Shown here one piece after another: positions 18,427-27,440 of a stretch of 64,000 nucleotides of DNA; the first letter of the stretch is position 1; the number at the start of each line of letters is the position of its first letter. A program made the translations under genes and the position numbers. The stretch spans positions 2,324,230 to 2,388,229 of the forward strand of contig NZ_CM001775.1 in assembly GCF_000332235.1 (NCBI RefSeq), read 5' to 3'. The notes beneath the pieces were generated by a model, which ran no database searches, was not told where the DNA came from, and was given only the letters and a program-made list of their open reading frames with translations. The stretch comes from Geminocystis herdmanii PCC 6308. Lineage in GTDB: Bacteria; Cyanobacteriota; Cyanobacteriia; Cyanobacteriales; Cyanobacteriaceae.

Positions 18427-20709
18427 ATGAACTCTCAACTTCCAACGGTGACTCTTAAACTTTGCCCGAATTCTATGATTAAACCTCGCAAATTTACTAC
18501 TCAACATATCGAACAAGCCTCCGCTATCAACTTAGCAGATTATTATGGTAATCGTTTACCTGTTTTTGGTATTACGATCGATGATGCTAGTACTGTCGAT
18601 CGAGATGACGGTATTTGGTTGGTAGAATTGAGTAACGGTAACTTTGAATTGCAAGTTAGTATTACAGATGTTGCGACAATAATTCCTAAAAATTCTCCCC
18701 TTGATGAAGAAGCGTTATTAAGGGTGATTACTTTATATCACACTTCTCCGCCAACTCCTATGTTACCCAGTCATATTAGCACTAATTTAGGATCATTACA
18801 ACCGGATGAAAGAAGATTGACTTTAACAATTTTTTTTGAAATTAGTAATAATGGAGAGGTTAATTCTTTACGGATAAAAGAAACAATTTTTACCAATAAA
18901 AAGGCTTTTAGTTACGAAGAAGTAGAAGAAATTTTAAATAATCCTCAAGATAGTGCTGAAGATAAATTATTAGTCAAAATGCAAAAAGTTTCTCAATTAA
19001 TAGCAAAAAAAAGAGGAGGAAATTCTGGTATTTTAACCGAAGATGGTTACTTAGATGAAGATGGAAATTTAATTCAAGAAAATGTTAATACTCATCAACT
19101 TATTGCTGAATTAATGATTCTAACTAACACTTCGATCGCCAATTTTTTAGCAGAAAATAATACTCCAGCATTATACCGCACTCAAGACGTAGGCACAACA
19201 GATTTTGAAACCGTGAGAAAAACCATGGGACATTGTTTAGTACCTGCAATTTATTCTCCTTATGCTAAACCTCATGTCGGATTATGTTTAATAGCTTATA
19301 CCCATTTTAGCAGTCCATTACGCCGTTATGTTGACTTAGTTAATCATCGTATTATTAAAGCTATTTTTAACAAAAAATCATTACCTTATACGATAGAAGA
19401 GTTAGAAAATATTTGTAATTATATTAACAAATATAACCAAAAATTAAAAATTTCTAAATCTAATTATATTAAACAAAAAAAATACCAAGAAATTGAACAA
19501 AAATTTAATAATTTGCCTCATCTTGATGTTAATAAAATTTCCGTTGATGAATTTTCGGATTTACTGCAATATGGAGTTTTTAATAATGCTATAGAACAAA
19601 TTTTACCCTATATAGAATCTCGTCTTCATACTTTACAATCGAAGGATTTTTATTATCTCTGGTTTGTAGCAAAAATTAACCTATTTTTTGAACATGAAAA
19701 TATCAATGTTGCCTCAATTTTGTTGGTGAAAAATCAACTGGATAATTCCGTTATTGATTATACATCTCAATATTCTAATGAAGATCAAAATTATTATGTG
19801 TATTGTTATATAGATGGCTTAACTACAGAAAAACCTAGTCAAGATACTAAGAAAAATAAAGCTAAACAAAAAGCTGGTTTAGCAACCATCAAAGGATATG
19901 TTTTAGGAGAATTAATTTCTAAGCCTATAGAAGAATCAACTATAAATGAGGAAAAAAATACTCTCCCTTCTGATGTTTCTACTGTCAATGAAAAAGAGTT
20001 TTCTAAAATGTTAGATTACTGTCTAAAAGTAATTGCCGAAATAGGTGAAAGAATCCCCAATTTATTGCCTAAAGATTTGTATAAAATTTGGTTTCACGGT
20101 AAAATTAATCAGTTTTTCGATCGAGAAAATTTAGATGGTGTTACAGTATTATTAATTCATTCTCAATTAACCTCTTGTAACGTAGAATATCGTATTGATT
20201 ATTCCTCTGATAGTAAAACATATATAGCTTGTTGTTATGTAGATGGTTTAACTCATCTTCAACCCCAATTTGACATCAAAAAAAATAAAGCAAAACAAAA
20301 AGCCGCTTTAGCCTATATTCAATGTTATGTGCAGAATCAATTAACAGAGATACCAAAATTAGATATAGAAGAAATAGTATTGGAAGAAAATGTTAAGAAT
20401 CTTAATAATGAAATTTTATTAGAAAATATAACAGATAATAATTTAAAAGAAGATCAAGAAAAAAATCGACTAAATGATAATGATTTTGTCTCAAAATTAT
20501 ATAACTTTTGTCAATTATCTAACCTTGAATATCCTGAATATCAATTCATAAATATTGATGGCTTTTTCACTTGCAAAATTATTCTCAATTATCAAGATAA
20601 AACTATTATCTCTCATGGTTATGGTAGAAGTAAAAAAGATGCCAAGAAAAGAGCATCTAATATCTTGATGATACAGCATAAGCTAGATCAAATAGGCAAT
20701 AGACAATGA
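18427..20709 (+). CDS. RNB-domain ribonuclease with three dsRNA-binding-like modules
   Basis: A 760-aa exoribonuclease of the RNase II/R superfamily. The catalytic motif TIDDASTVDRDDG carries Asp52, Asp58, Asp60 and Asp61 in the same spacing as the E. coli RNase II active site. The RNB domain spans about 45-345, including SSPLRRYVDLVNHR. There are no N-terminal cold-shock domains and no obvious C-terminal S1 domain. Instead three modules follow at about 408-500, 551-640 and 687-752, each ending in a (D)KKNKAKQKA or KKDAKKRAS helix typical of dsRBDs. It is related in layout to cyanobacterial Zam-like proteins. It starts 28 bp from the divergent symporter start. Confidence 0.8.
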   Translation: MNSQLPTVTLKLCPNSMIKPRKFTTQHIEQASAINLADYYGNRLPVFGITIDDASTVDRDDGIWLVELSNGNFELQVSITDVATIIPKNSPLDEEALLRVITLYHTSPPTPMLPSHISTNLGSLQPDERRLTLTIFFEISNNGEVNSLRIKETIFTNKKAFSYEEVEEILNNPQDSAEDKLLVKMQKVSQLIAKKRGGNSGILTEDGYLDEDGNLIQENVNTHQLIAELMILTNTSIANFLAENNTPALYRTQDVGTTDFETVRKTMGHCLVPAIYSPYAKPHVGLCLIAYTHFSSPLRRYVDLVNHRIIKAIFNKKSLPYTIEELENICNYINKYNQKLKISKSNYIKQKKYQEIEQKFNNLPHLDVNKISVDEFSDLLQYGVFNNAIEQILPYIESRLHTLQSKDFYYLWFVAKINLFFEHENINVASILLVKNQLDNSVIDYTSQYSNEDQNYYVYCYIDGLTTEKPSQDTKKNKAKQKAGLATIKGYVLGELISKPIEESTINEEKNTLPSDVSTVNEKEFSKMLDYCLKVIAEIGERIPNLLPKDLYKIWFHGKINQFFDRENLDGVTVLLIHSQLTSCNVEYRIDYSSDSKTYIACCYVDGLTHLQPQFDIKKNKAKQKAALAYIQCYVQNQLTEIPKLDIEEIVLEENVKNLNNEILLENITDNNLKEDQEKNRLNDNDFVSKLYNFCQLSNLEYPEYQFINIDGFFTCKIILNYQDKTIISHGYGRSKKDAKKRASNILMIQHKLDQIGNRQ

Positions 20710-20881
20710 TAAAATTATTCGTCTTAATATTGATAATTAAAATTAACAGTTATGATTAATGACTCTTCTACAGTAGTTATGACAAATTAATAATAAATAA
20801 CGAATAAAATGAATGTTGCTTACGTTCAAAACATAAGATAAAATTTAATTAAACTTTTTTCGATATTTTTTTTGAAACAAA

Positions 20882-21334
20882 ATGGTAGCTAATAGAAGTA
20901 GAACATTTTTCTCTGATTTTCGTGACTTTGTCATGCGTGGTAATGTCATTGATTTAGCGGTAGCAGTGATACTAGGTGGAGCATTTAATGGTATTGTAAA
21001 CTCTCTTGTGCAAGATATAATTACCCCAGCAATTTTATCCCCAGCCATTAAAGCCGCAGGAGTTGATACATTATCTGAGTTAACTATTTCTGGTATAAAA
21101 TACGGTTTATTTTTATCCTCTGTTATCAATTTTCTCGTTATTGCCTTTTGTTTATTCTTAGTCATTCGTAGTTTTGAAGCGGTAAAAAGAAAACTGATTC
21201 GTCAGGAAGAAATCGCCGAAGCGGAGGCGGAAGCAGTTGCACAAGAAGAAGTTAATCCTGAAATTGTAGCACAAGAGAATTTGACTAAGGCGATCGAAAC
21301 TCTCACTCAAGTTATTAATCAAAAAAACAATTAA
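20882..21334 (+). CDS. mscL: Large-conductance mechanosensitive channel
   Basis: Homopentameric inner-membrane channel that opens under hypo-osmotic membrane tension. TM1 shows FRDFVMRGNVIDLAVAVILG and TM2 GLFLSSVINFLVIAFCLFLV. The C-terminal region is acidic and alanine-rich (about 102-150), longer than the E. coli helix bundle. The 150-aa length is normal for cyanobacteria. The first unit of an AATTAAG tract overlaps its stop codon. Confidence 0.95.
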   Translation: MVANRSRTFFSDFRDFVMRGNVIDLAVAVILGGAFNGIVNSLVQDIITPAILSPAIKAAGVDTLSELTISGIKYGLFLSSVINFLVIAFCLFLVIRSFEAVKRKLIRQEEIAEAEAEAVAQEEVNPEIVAQENLTKAIETLTQVINQKNN

Positions 21335-21363
21335 GAATTAAGAATTAAGAATTAAGAATTAAG
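21329..21363. repeat. Heptamer tandem tract, AATTAAG x5
   Basis: Five perfect AATTAAG units. The first unit contains the mscL stop codon at 21332-21334, so the tract grows from the gene end. Confidence 0.85.
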
Positions 21364-21418
21364 AATTAATTATCTTCCTGTCTCCCTATTTCCCTAACAC
21401 CCCAACACCCCAATCCCC

Positions 21419-23164
21419 TTAATAATGTGTGCCAGATTTGCGATAATGTACAGCAGTTAAGCCAGTATCGGATAAAAGTTTACCATTTTTAGCGATCGAA
21501 TATAACACCCAATGATCACCACATTCGAGACGTTTGTTGACTTCACATTCAACATAGGCTAAGGCTGAAGATAAAATCGGGCATCCATTTTCAGCAGATT
21601 CCCATTCAATATTAGCAAAACGATCTTCTCCGGGGGCAAAGGGTTTTAAAAATTGTTTCATTAATTCGATGTGTTTGCCTTCTTCTAAAATATTCAAGAC
21701 AAACTTACTACCGATAGGTAACAAAGATTCGATCGCTCTTTCCTTGGCGACTGCGATAGTTAAACCGGGAGGGTTAAAGGTTGCTTGAGATACCCAAGAA
21801 GCCACCATTGCCCCTTTTAATTCTTCTGTTTGAGTGGTGACAATACATAGAGAACCTACGAGACGACCTAAAGCCTGTTCGGTGCGCGCACTAAGGGAAT
21901 TATCGGCGGATTCTTTCGGTTTTAGGGCTTTTTTACGTTTTTTCAAGGCTTGGGCAAAATCTGTACCTGCTTCCTCACAAGTTTTAAGTATAGCCTCTGT
22001 TGGCTTGAATTTGACTCGAATTGTCTCAAATCCAAAACGATAACCACCATCTTTGAATTTTGATTCTAACAGATCGATCGCCTCTCCACTCCAACCAAAC
22101 GAACCGAAAACCCCTGTTAATTTATTGGTATCGGCGTTGGCTAAAGTGATACCTAAAGCGCTTTGAATTTGAGTGGGAGCGTGTCCTCCCAATGTAGGAG
22201 AACCGAAAATGAAGCCGTCACATAATTGAATGGCGGTTTTTATTTCCTCACTGGAGGCAAATTCAGCGTTAATGGATTCTACCCTTACCCCCGCTTTGGT
22301 GATACCTCTGGCGATGGCGTTGGCTAAAACGGTTGTGTTACCGTAGGCGGAAGCATAAATCAAGGCAACGTTTAGAGTTTGATTTTGCTGAGTTTCTAAC
22401 CATTGACGATACAAGCCTGTTAATTCTGTTAAACCATATCTTACCAAAGGACCATGGGAAGTGGCGTAAATATGGGGATTTTTGGGGGAGATTTTTTCTA
22501 ATGCCTTAATTACTTGAGTAGCATAGGGTGCAATGACACAATCAAAATAATATCTTCTATCTTCTTGGTAAATTTTCCAGCCTTCATCTAATATTTGATC
22601 TCCGCAAACATGAGCCGAAAATAACTTATCAGTATAGAATATTTGTGAGGCTCGATCGAACGTTAAAAGCTGATCAGGATAACGAGGATTAGGAGTAGTA
22701 ATAAATTCTAAAATATGATTTTTTCCTAAGTCTAATTCATAGTCATTTTTGACGGCTATAATATTTAATGAATTTTTAGTAACTGTGTCTGGGTAGGTAT
22801 TTTCAAAGATTGTTTGTAAAGATTTAGCTCCTGTATTGGAAGTAATAAAAGTAACGTTGGGAGCTTTTTCTAATAATTTATTGATGGTGTTCGATCGATT
22901 GGGATTAACATGACCTAAAATGACATAATCAAGAGAATTTAAAGGGATTCTTTGATCTAAAGCCGACAGAAAAATATCTGTAAAAGACTCTCCCGGAGGA
23001 TCAATTAAAGCAATTTTATCCCCTTCAATAATAAAAGAATTAGCCGTAGTACCACGACTTAAACCATATTCTACCTCAAATTTTAATCGATCCCATGTAC
23101 GAGAGCGAAAAACCCTCGTATCTAAACCAATACTACCGATTTGAACGTCTTTAACCTTACTCAT
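21419..23164 (-). CDS. Diflavin flavodiiron protein, Flv1-type (class with altered iron ligands)
   Basis: A 581-aa protein with beta-lactamase-like, flavodoxin-like and flavin-reductase domains in order (about 1-250, 260-405, 430-581), the three-domain layout of cyanobacterial Flv proteins. The diiron ligand motif, normally HxExDH, reads H85-V-N87-P-N89-R90, and the next His region is TPNPRYPD. Loss of acidic and His ligands marks the Flv1/Flv2 class; absence of an adjacent flv4 gene favours Flv1. Flv1 with Flv3 reduces O2 to water at the acceptor side of photosystem I under fluctuating light. Confidence 0.88.
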   Translation of the reverse strand: MSKVKDVQIGSIGLDTRVFRSRTWDRLKFEVEYGLSRGTTANSFIIEGDKIALIDPPGESFTDIFLSALDQRIPLNSLDYVILGHVNPNRSNTINKLLEKAPNVTFITSNTGAKSLQTIFENTYPDTVTKNSLNIIAVKNDYELDLGKNHILEFITTPNPRYPDQLLTFDRASQIFYTDKLFSAHVCGDQILDEGWKIYQEDRRYYFDCVIAPYATQVIKALEKISPKNPHIYATSHGPLVRYGLTELTGLYRQWLETQQNQTLNVALIYASAYGNTTVLANAIARGITKAGVRVESINAEFASSEEIKTAIQLCDGFIFGSPTLGGHAPTQIQSALGITLANADTNKLTGVFGSFGWSGEAIDLLESKFKDGGYRFGFETIRVKFKPTEAILKTCEEAGTDFAQALKKRKKALKPKESADNSLSARTEQALGRLVGSLCIVTTQTEELKGAMVASWVSQATFNPPGLTIAVAKERAIESLLPIGSKFVLNILEEGKHIELMKQFLKPFAPGEDRFANIEWESAENGCPILSSALAYVECEVNKRLECGDHWVLYSIAKNGKLLSDTGLTAVHYRKSGTHY

Positions 23165-23337
23165 ATTTATCCCCTTTTCTATATTTATCCTTTGTTTAAC
23201 TTATCAAAATTTGGGTTCACCATGAGAAGTTATATTAATAAGACTTGTTAATTATTTAGGTAAAATCAGAAAAACCGTGTAAGATTTAACATGGATAGTA
23301 AAATATCCTTGACATTTTATAATAAGAGGTTAAAAAT

Positions 23338-23514
23338 ATGCCCTATACAACTGAAGACGGTGGAAGAGTTAACAATTTTGCGAATGAACCTAAAGTTTAT
23401 CAAGCTGATCCTCCTACTAAAAAAGAACAAAAAAACTATGTTATTTTGGGAATTTTAGGTGTTGTTCTTGTAGTTGGAGTAATTGCGATCGCATTTTTCG
23501 CATCCAATGTTTAA
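23338..23514 (+). CDS. psb34: Photosystem II assembly protein Psb34 (Ssl1498 family)
   Basis: A 58-aa protein. The N-terminus reads MPYTTEDGGRVNNFANEPK and continues with YQADPPTKKEQKNY, followed by one membrane helix (about residues 35-54). This N-terminal motif and single helix match Psb34, a small subunit of photosystem II assembly intermediates that binds near CP47 in competition with Hlip proteins. An AAGAGG element lies 8 nt upstream of the ATG. It lies between flv and futA as its own unit. It is distinguished from Hlips by lacking the ExxNGRxAM chlorophyll motif. Confidence 0.9.
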   Translation: MPYTTEDGGRVNNFANEPKVYQADPPTKKEQKNYVILGILGVVLVVGVIAIAFFASNV

Positions 23515-23748
23515 TGTATAACTGATATTACGCAAAAATTAATTGTTGATTTGAGGTGTCAGGTATCAGGTGTCAGGTTTAAAAATTTAAAAAATTGACG
23601 ATTTTTTCTTGTGACTGAGTTTTTCCATGAATTTCAGTGTACCTAGTTAAATATCGATTGCGCATCTCCACTTTTAGCGATCGAATAACAGGCAAGATGC
23701 CTGTTCTACGGTGGTAAAATAATAATTATGATCAATGTCTATTACTCA

Positions 23749-24813
23749 TTATTTCCATCCAGCTCGATCGAGTATTCTTACGGCATTAGCCAAATTAGGA
23801 CCAACTCCCGTTAAGGAACTCGTGGACGATCGAAATGAACCAAAACTCTTTAAGATGGGATCGAGTTGAGCTCCTTGAACTACAGGATATTCAGAGTTAC
23901 CTTTAGCAAAATAATTTTGGGCGGCAGGGCTAGTTAAATATTCTAAAAATTTGATCGCTCCAGCTCGATTAGGGGCATTTTTCAGCACTCCTCCACCACT
24001 AATATTAGAAAAAGCACCACTTTGCCCTTGGGCTTGGTTCGGGAAAAATACGCCTATTTTACTAAAAATTTCTTTCTTTTTGGGGTCTGTGGAATCACCA
24101 TAAGCGGCCAAATAATAAGTATTCGCAACGGTTAAATCTGCAACACCTGCCGCTACAGCTTCAAACTGATCTCGATCGCCCCCTTGAGGTTGACGGGCAA
24201 AATTTGCCACAACACCCTTAGCCCATGATTCAGTTTTTGCGGGACCTTCAATGCCTAAAAGCCATGCCGTCAAGGATTGATTATAAATATTAGTGGAAGT
24301 ACGCATAATCAATTTACCACGCCATTTCGGGTTCGCTAAGTCTTGATAAGTGGATAACTGACTAGGGTTTACTTTTCCTTTTCGATACATAATTACCCTT
24401 GCTCTGGTACTAAAACCAAACCATTCATTTTTGGCAGTATCTCTTAAATTGGCAGGAATACGTTGATTTAAGATAGAAGAATTAACAGGGGAGAAAAATC
24501 CTGCCTGTTGTGCTTGCCAAATATTACCGACATCTGCCGTTAAGAAAATATCCGCAGGAGAATTACGCCCTTCAGTTCTAATTCTTTGCAATAATTCATC
24601 TCCTTTACCTTCAATTAAGTTAACTTTAATTCCTGTTTGTTTTTGAAAATCTGTATATAGTCTTTGATCTGTATTGTAGTGACGAGAGGAATATAAGTTG
24701 ATTTGTTGTCCTCTTTGGGCAAAGGAACTTTTTACTCCCGTTAATTCGGCTAAAGCTACTGCACCTATCGCACCACTAGCACCTAAAAATACTCTTCTAC
24801 TAACTTTGTTCAT
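23749..24813 (-). CDS. Ferric iron ABC transporter substrate-binding protein (FutA-like)
   Basis: A 354-aa periplasmic binding protein with a twin-arginine type signal (RRVFLGASG at 6-14, cleavage after about SSFAQ). Family features are NLYSSRHYNTDQ at the mature N-terminus and the iron-binding tyrosines in VANTYYLAAYG. It captures Fe(III) for a FutB/FutC-type importer, which is not in this window. The Tat signal resembles FutA2. The gene stands alone between psb34 and dnaB. Confidence 0.92.
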   Translation of the reverse strand: MNKVSRRVFLGASGAIGAVALAELTGVKSSFAQRGQQINLYSSRHYNTDQRLYTDFQKQTGIKVNLIEGKGDELLQRIRTEGRNSPADIFLTADVGNIWQAQQAGFFSPVNSSILNQRIPANLRDTAKNEWFGFSTRARVIMYRKGKVNPSQLSTYQDLANPKWRGKLIMRTSTNIYNQSLTAWLLGIEGPAKTESWAKGVVANFARQPQGGDRDQFEAVAAGVADLTVANTYYLAAYGDSTDPKKKEIFSKIGVFFPNQAQGQSGAFSNISGGGVLKNAPNRAGAIKFLEYLTSPAAQNYFAKGNSEYPVVQGAQLDPILKSFGSFRSSTSSLTGVGPNLANAVRILDRAGWK

Positions 24814-25022
24814 GGAATTTTAACTATAATCTTTTGCATTAAGTAACTTAGACTATTTTATCACTATTGCGAATAAATTGCACTAAAATTGAGAAAAAAA
24901 TAATCAGCAGAAAACATCGCACATATCATGTATAGCCTGTGTACTAAATATTGTGAAGGAAAAAATTTTATTTAGATTTAACGAGCTTTAACTTCAAGAT
25001 TTTTGATCTCAAACTCAAGTAA

Positions 25023-26372
25023 TTAACTGTTAGAATGCCGTTTCATGTTTAAAAACTGAGTTAATTCCGATCGAAATATTAGTTTAACTTGTCCTGTAGG
25101 TCCATTTCGATGTTTCGCCACAATAATTTCTGCCACTCCTTGATCAACGGTGTCAGGATGGTAATATTCATCTCGGTATAACATGATCACTAAATCCGCA
25201 TCCTGCTCGATCGAACCTGACTCACGCAAGTCCGACAACATAGGACGTTTATTGGTTCGTTGCTCCACCGCACGACTAAGCTGAGATAAAGCGATAATCG
25301 GCGCATTAATTTCCCTCGCCAAACTTTTCAACGATCGAGTAATTCTGGATAACTCTTGTACACGATTATCACTACTTCCCTGCATTAACTGTAAATAATC
25401 GATTAAAACTAAGCCTAATTTGCCCTTTTTTTCCGCTTGTAAACGGCGCACTTCCGATCGCATTTGCATTACCGTTAAATAACCACTATCATCGATATAA
25501 ATAGGCAATTCCGATAACGTACCCATAGCAGTCATTAAAGGTTCCATTTCCTGCTCTGTAATCCTACCAGATTTTAAGCGACTACTTTCTAATTTACCTT
25601 CTCCAGAAAGTAACCGCATAGCTAATTGTTCCCTCGACATTTCTAGGCTAAAAATAGCCACTGCTAAATCATGATGTTTTGCAATATTTGCCGCAATATT
25701 TAAGGCGAAAGAGGTCTTGCCCATGGCGGGGCGCCCGGCAATAATGATTAAGTCCGATCGTTGAAATCCCCCTGTTAAAGCATCTAAATCGTAAAATTCT
25801 GTACTGATACCGGGTAAAGCAAGTTTTTCTTGAAAGTTTTGAATCTCCGTAAAAGTATCGATTAAAGTCTCCGAAATAGGTACTAATCCTTGTTGTATTC
25901 TTGCTTGAGTAAGTTTAAATATTTTTTGTTCAGCTTCATCTAAAATAATATCTAAATCTTGGGTAGTATCATAACCTAATTCACTAATTTCTTTCGCTGT
26001 GGTTATTAATAATCTTCTAACATATTTATCCGTAACTAAAGGAACATAACGCTCAATATTTGCCGAAGAAACAGTTCGATCGAGCAGTCCAATTATTTTA
26101 GGAGTACCCCCAATTTTTTCCAACAAATTATGATCATTTAACCATGTACTAACCGTCATTAGATCGATGGGTTGCCCTTGAAAATATAAATTTCGAGCTG
26201 CTTCGTAAATATGACGATGAGCATTAACATAAAAGGCTTCGAGGGGTAGAATATCGATAATTTTACCCATAACATTAGGATCAAATAAAATACTTCCTAA
26301 AATTATTTCTTCAGCTTCAATATTTTGAGGGGGGAGAGAAGAAGTCGCTAAATCTGGGGTAAAATCATTCAT
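25023..26372 (-). CDS. dnaB: Replicative DNA helicase DnaB
   Basis: Hexameric 5'-3' helicase of the replication fork. The N-terminal DnaG-interacting domain (PQNIEAEEIILGSIL) is followed by the RecA-like core with Walker A GRPAMGKTSFAL, Walker B VLIDYLQLMQG and the terminal AKHRNGPTGQVKLIFR. No intein interrupts it, although cyanobacterial dnaB often carries one. The ATG at 26372 is preferred to the in-frame TTG one codon earlier. Confidence 0.97.
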   Translation of the reverse strand: MNDFTPDLATSSLPPQNIEAEEIILGSILFDPNVMGKIIDILPLEAFYVNAHRHIYEAARNLYFQGQPIDLMTVSTWLNDHNLLEKIGGTPKIIGLLDRTVSSANIERYVPLVTDKYVRRLLITTAKEISELGYDTTQDLDIILDEAEQKIFKLTQARIQQGLVPISETLIDTFTEIQNFQEKLALPGISTEFYDLDALTGGFQRSDLIIIAGRPAMGKTSFALNIAANIAKHHDLAVAIFSLEMSREQLAMRLLSGEGKLESSRLKSGRITEQEMEPLMTAMGTLSELPIYIDDSGYLTVMQMRSEVRRLQAEKKGKLGLVLIDYLQLMQGSSDNRVQELSRITRSLKSLAREINAPIIALSQLSRAVEQRTNKRPMLSDLRESGSIEQDADLVIMLYRDEYYHPDTVDQGVAEIIVAKHRNGPTGQVKLIFRSELTQFLNMKRHSNS

Positions 26373-26423
26373 CAAAAAAAAGCACCAAAAAAAAGTCGAA
26401 TTGGGGATAATTGTCTTAATAAA

Positions 26424-26455
26424 TTCCCCCTTTTTTAAGGGGGGTTAGGGGGGAT
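26424..26455. repeat. Dispersed CCCCC/GGGGGG hairpin repeat
   Basis: CCCCCTTTTTTAAGGGGGG followed by TTAGGGGGGATC forms a G-rich hairpin between dnaB and the Uma2-family gene. It is of the type found scattered in many cyanobacterial genomes. Confidence 0.55.
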
Positions 26456-26470
26456 CATAATTATCGATGT

Positions 26471-27190
26471 TTATTCAAGATTAACACCTAATTCTCGAAG
26501 TTTGGCTTCTAATTCAGAAACTCGTTGTTTTGCTTGGGAAGCCTCCGTTTGAGCTTGTAAAGCCTCCGCTTGGACTTGCAATACCTCTGCTTGGGCTTGT
26601 AAAGCCGATTCGGCAGGAGTAGGAATTAGCTTTCTTTCGATGGAAAAATACCGTAATTTCTCCTCATGGATACCGAGAAATAAACCTAGACTTTCACTCC
26701 AATAAAAATTATTTTCATCGGGAATTATCGGTTGATATTTACCGTCATCTAAACGATAACCTTCTAATTCGATCGTTTCTGGTGAAAACCAAAAATATTC
26801 AGGAGTACGAAAACGATCTTGATATAATTGTTTTTTCAGCGTTCGATCGATATTAGCGGTAGAATCCGATAATAACTCAATAATTAAATCGGGATATTGT
26901 CCATTTTCTTCCCACACCACCCATGATTTACGGGGTTTTTTTTCAGTATTTTTAACTAAAAAGAAATCGGGCCCTCGAAAATCCCTATTTTTCAATTGTT
27001 GTCGGCTAAAATAAATGGTTAAATTTGCACCGATAAAAAAATTATTGTCATCTTTCCATAACCATTCAAGACAACTAACTAAAAGTAATAATTGTGTATA
27101 GTGTTCGCTACTTTCCATTTCTGGTTCATCGCTTTCTAATTGAGTGGCATCGGGCATTAAATCTGCCAGTTGTTGTGCTGTTAAAACCAT
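26471..27190 (-). CDS. Uma2-family (DUF820) PD-(D/E)XK nuclease-like protein
   Basis: A 239-aa protein. The Uma2 core (about 1-190) carries the PDLIIELLSDST motif, with the catalytic acidic residues of a restriction-like fold. The C-terminal 45 residues are a heptad-like coiled coil rich in QAQ(A/T)E repeats (EALQAQTEASQAK). Uma2 genes are highly amplified in cyanobacteria and lie near mobile DNA; their function is not settled. Confidence 0.88.
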   Translation of the reverse strand: MVLTAQQLADLMPDATQLESDEPEMESSEHYTQLLLLVSCLEWLWKDDNNFFIGANLTIYFSRQQLKNRDFRGPDFFLVKNTEKKPRKSWVVWEENGQYPDLIIELLSDSTANIDRTLKKQLYQDRFRTPEYFWFSPETIELEGYRLDDGKYQPIIPDENNFYWSESLGLFLGIHEEKLRYFSIERKLIPTPAESALQAQAEVLQVQAEALQAQTEASQAKQRVSELEAKLRELGVNLE

Positions 27191-27290
27191 TGTTTGATAC
27201 CCTATGACTTTTTAAAGATTATAACACTATACAAATGGAGAATGCAGAATGAATAATTACTTAACTAAGATTACGATAAGAGAAAGTTAA

Positions 27291-27319
27291 TTGAGATTGC
27301 TTCGTTACCTCGCAATGAC
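27291..27319. repeat. Dispersed GAGATTGCTTCG...GCAATGAC motif
   Basis: GAGATTGCTTCGTTACCTCG precedes CAATGAC; ATTGC and GCAAT can pair as a hairpin. Related copies are at 35528-35555 and, degenerate, near 49650. Confidence 0.55.
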
Positions 27320-27332
27320 ACATTCACAAAAA

Positions 27333-27381
27333 GTTCAATTTATTGAACGTTATACTATTAGCCGTGTAATAAATTACACGG
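27333..27381. repeat. Paired-palindrome repeat, copy 2
   Basis: The perfect palindromes GTTCAATTTATTGAAC (27333-27348) and CCGTGTAATAAATTACACGG (27362-27381) are separated by 13 bp. It is the inverted partner of 16599-16647. Confidence 0.75.
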
Positions 27382-27440
27382 TGGGTTATTAATTAACACC
27401 TTCATTCCTAACACCTTAATTCTCAATTCTTAATTCCTTT

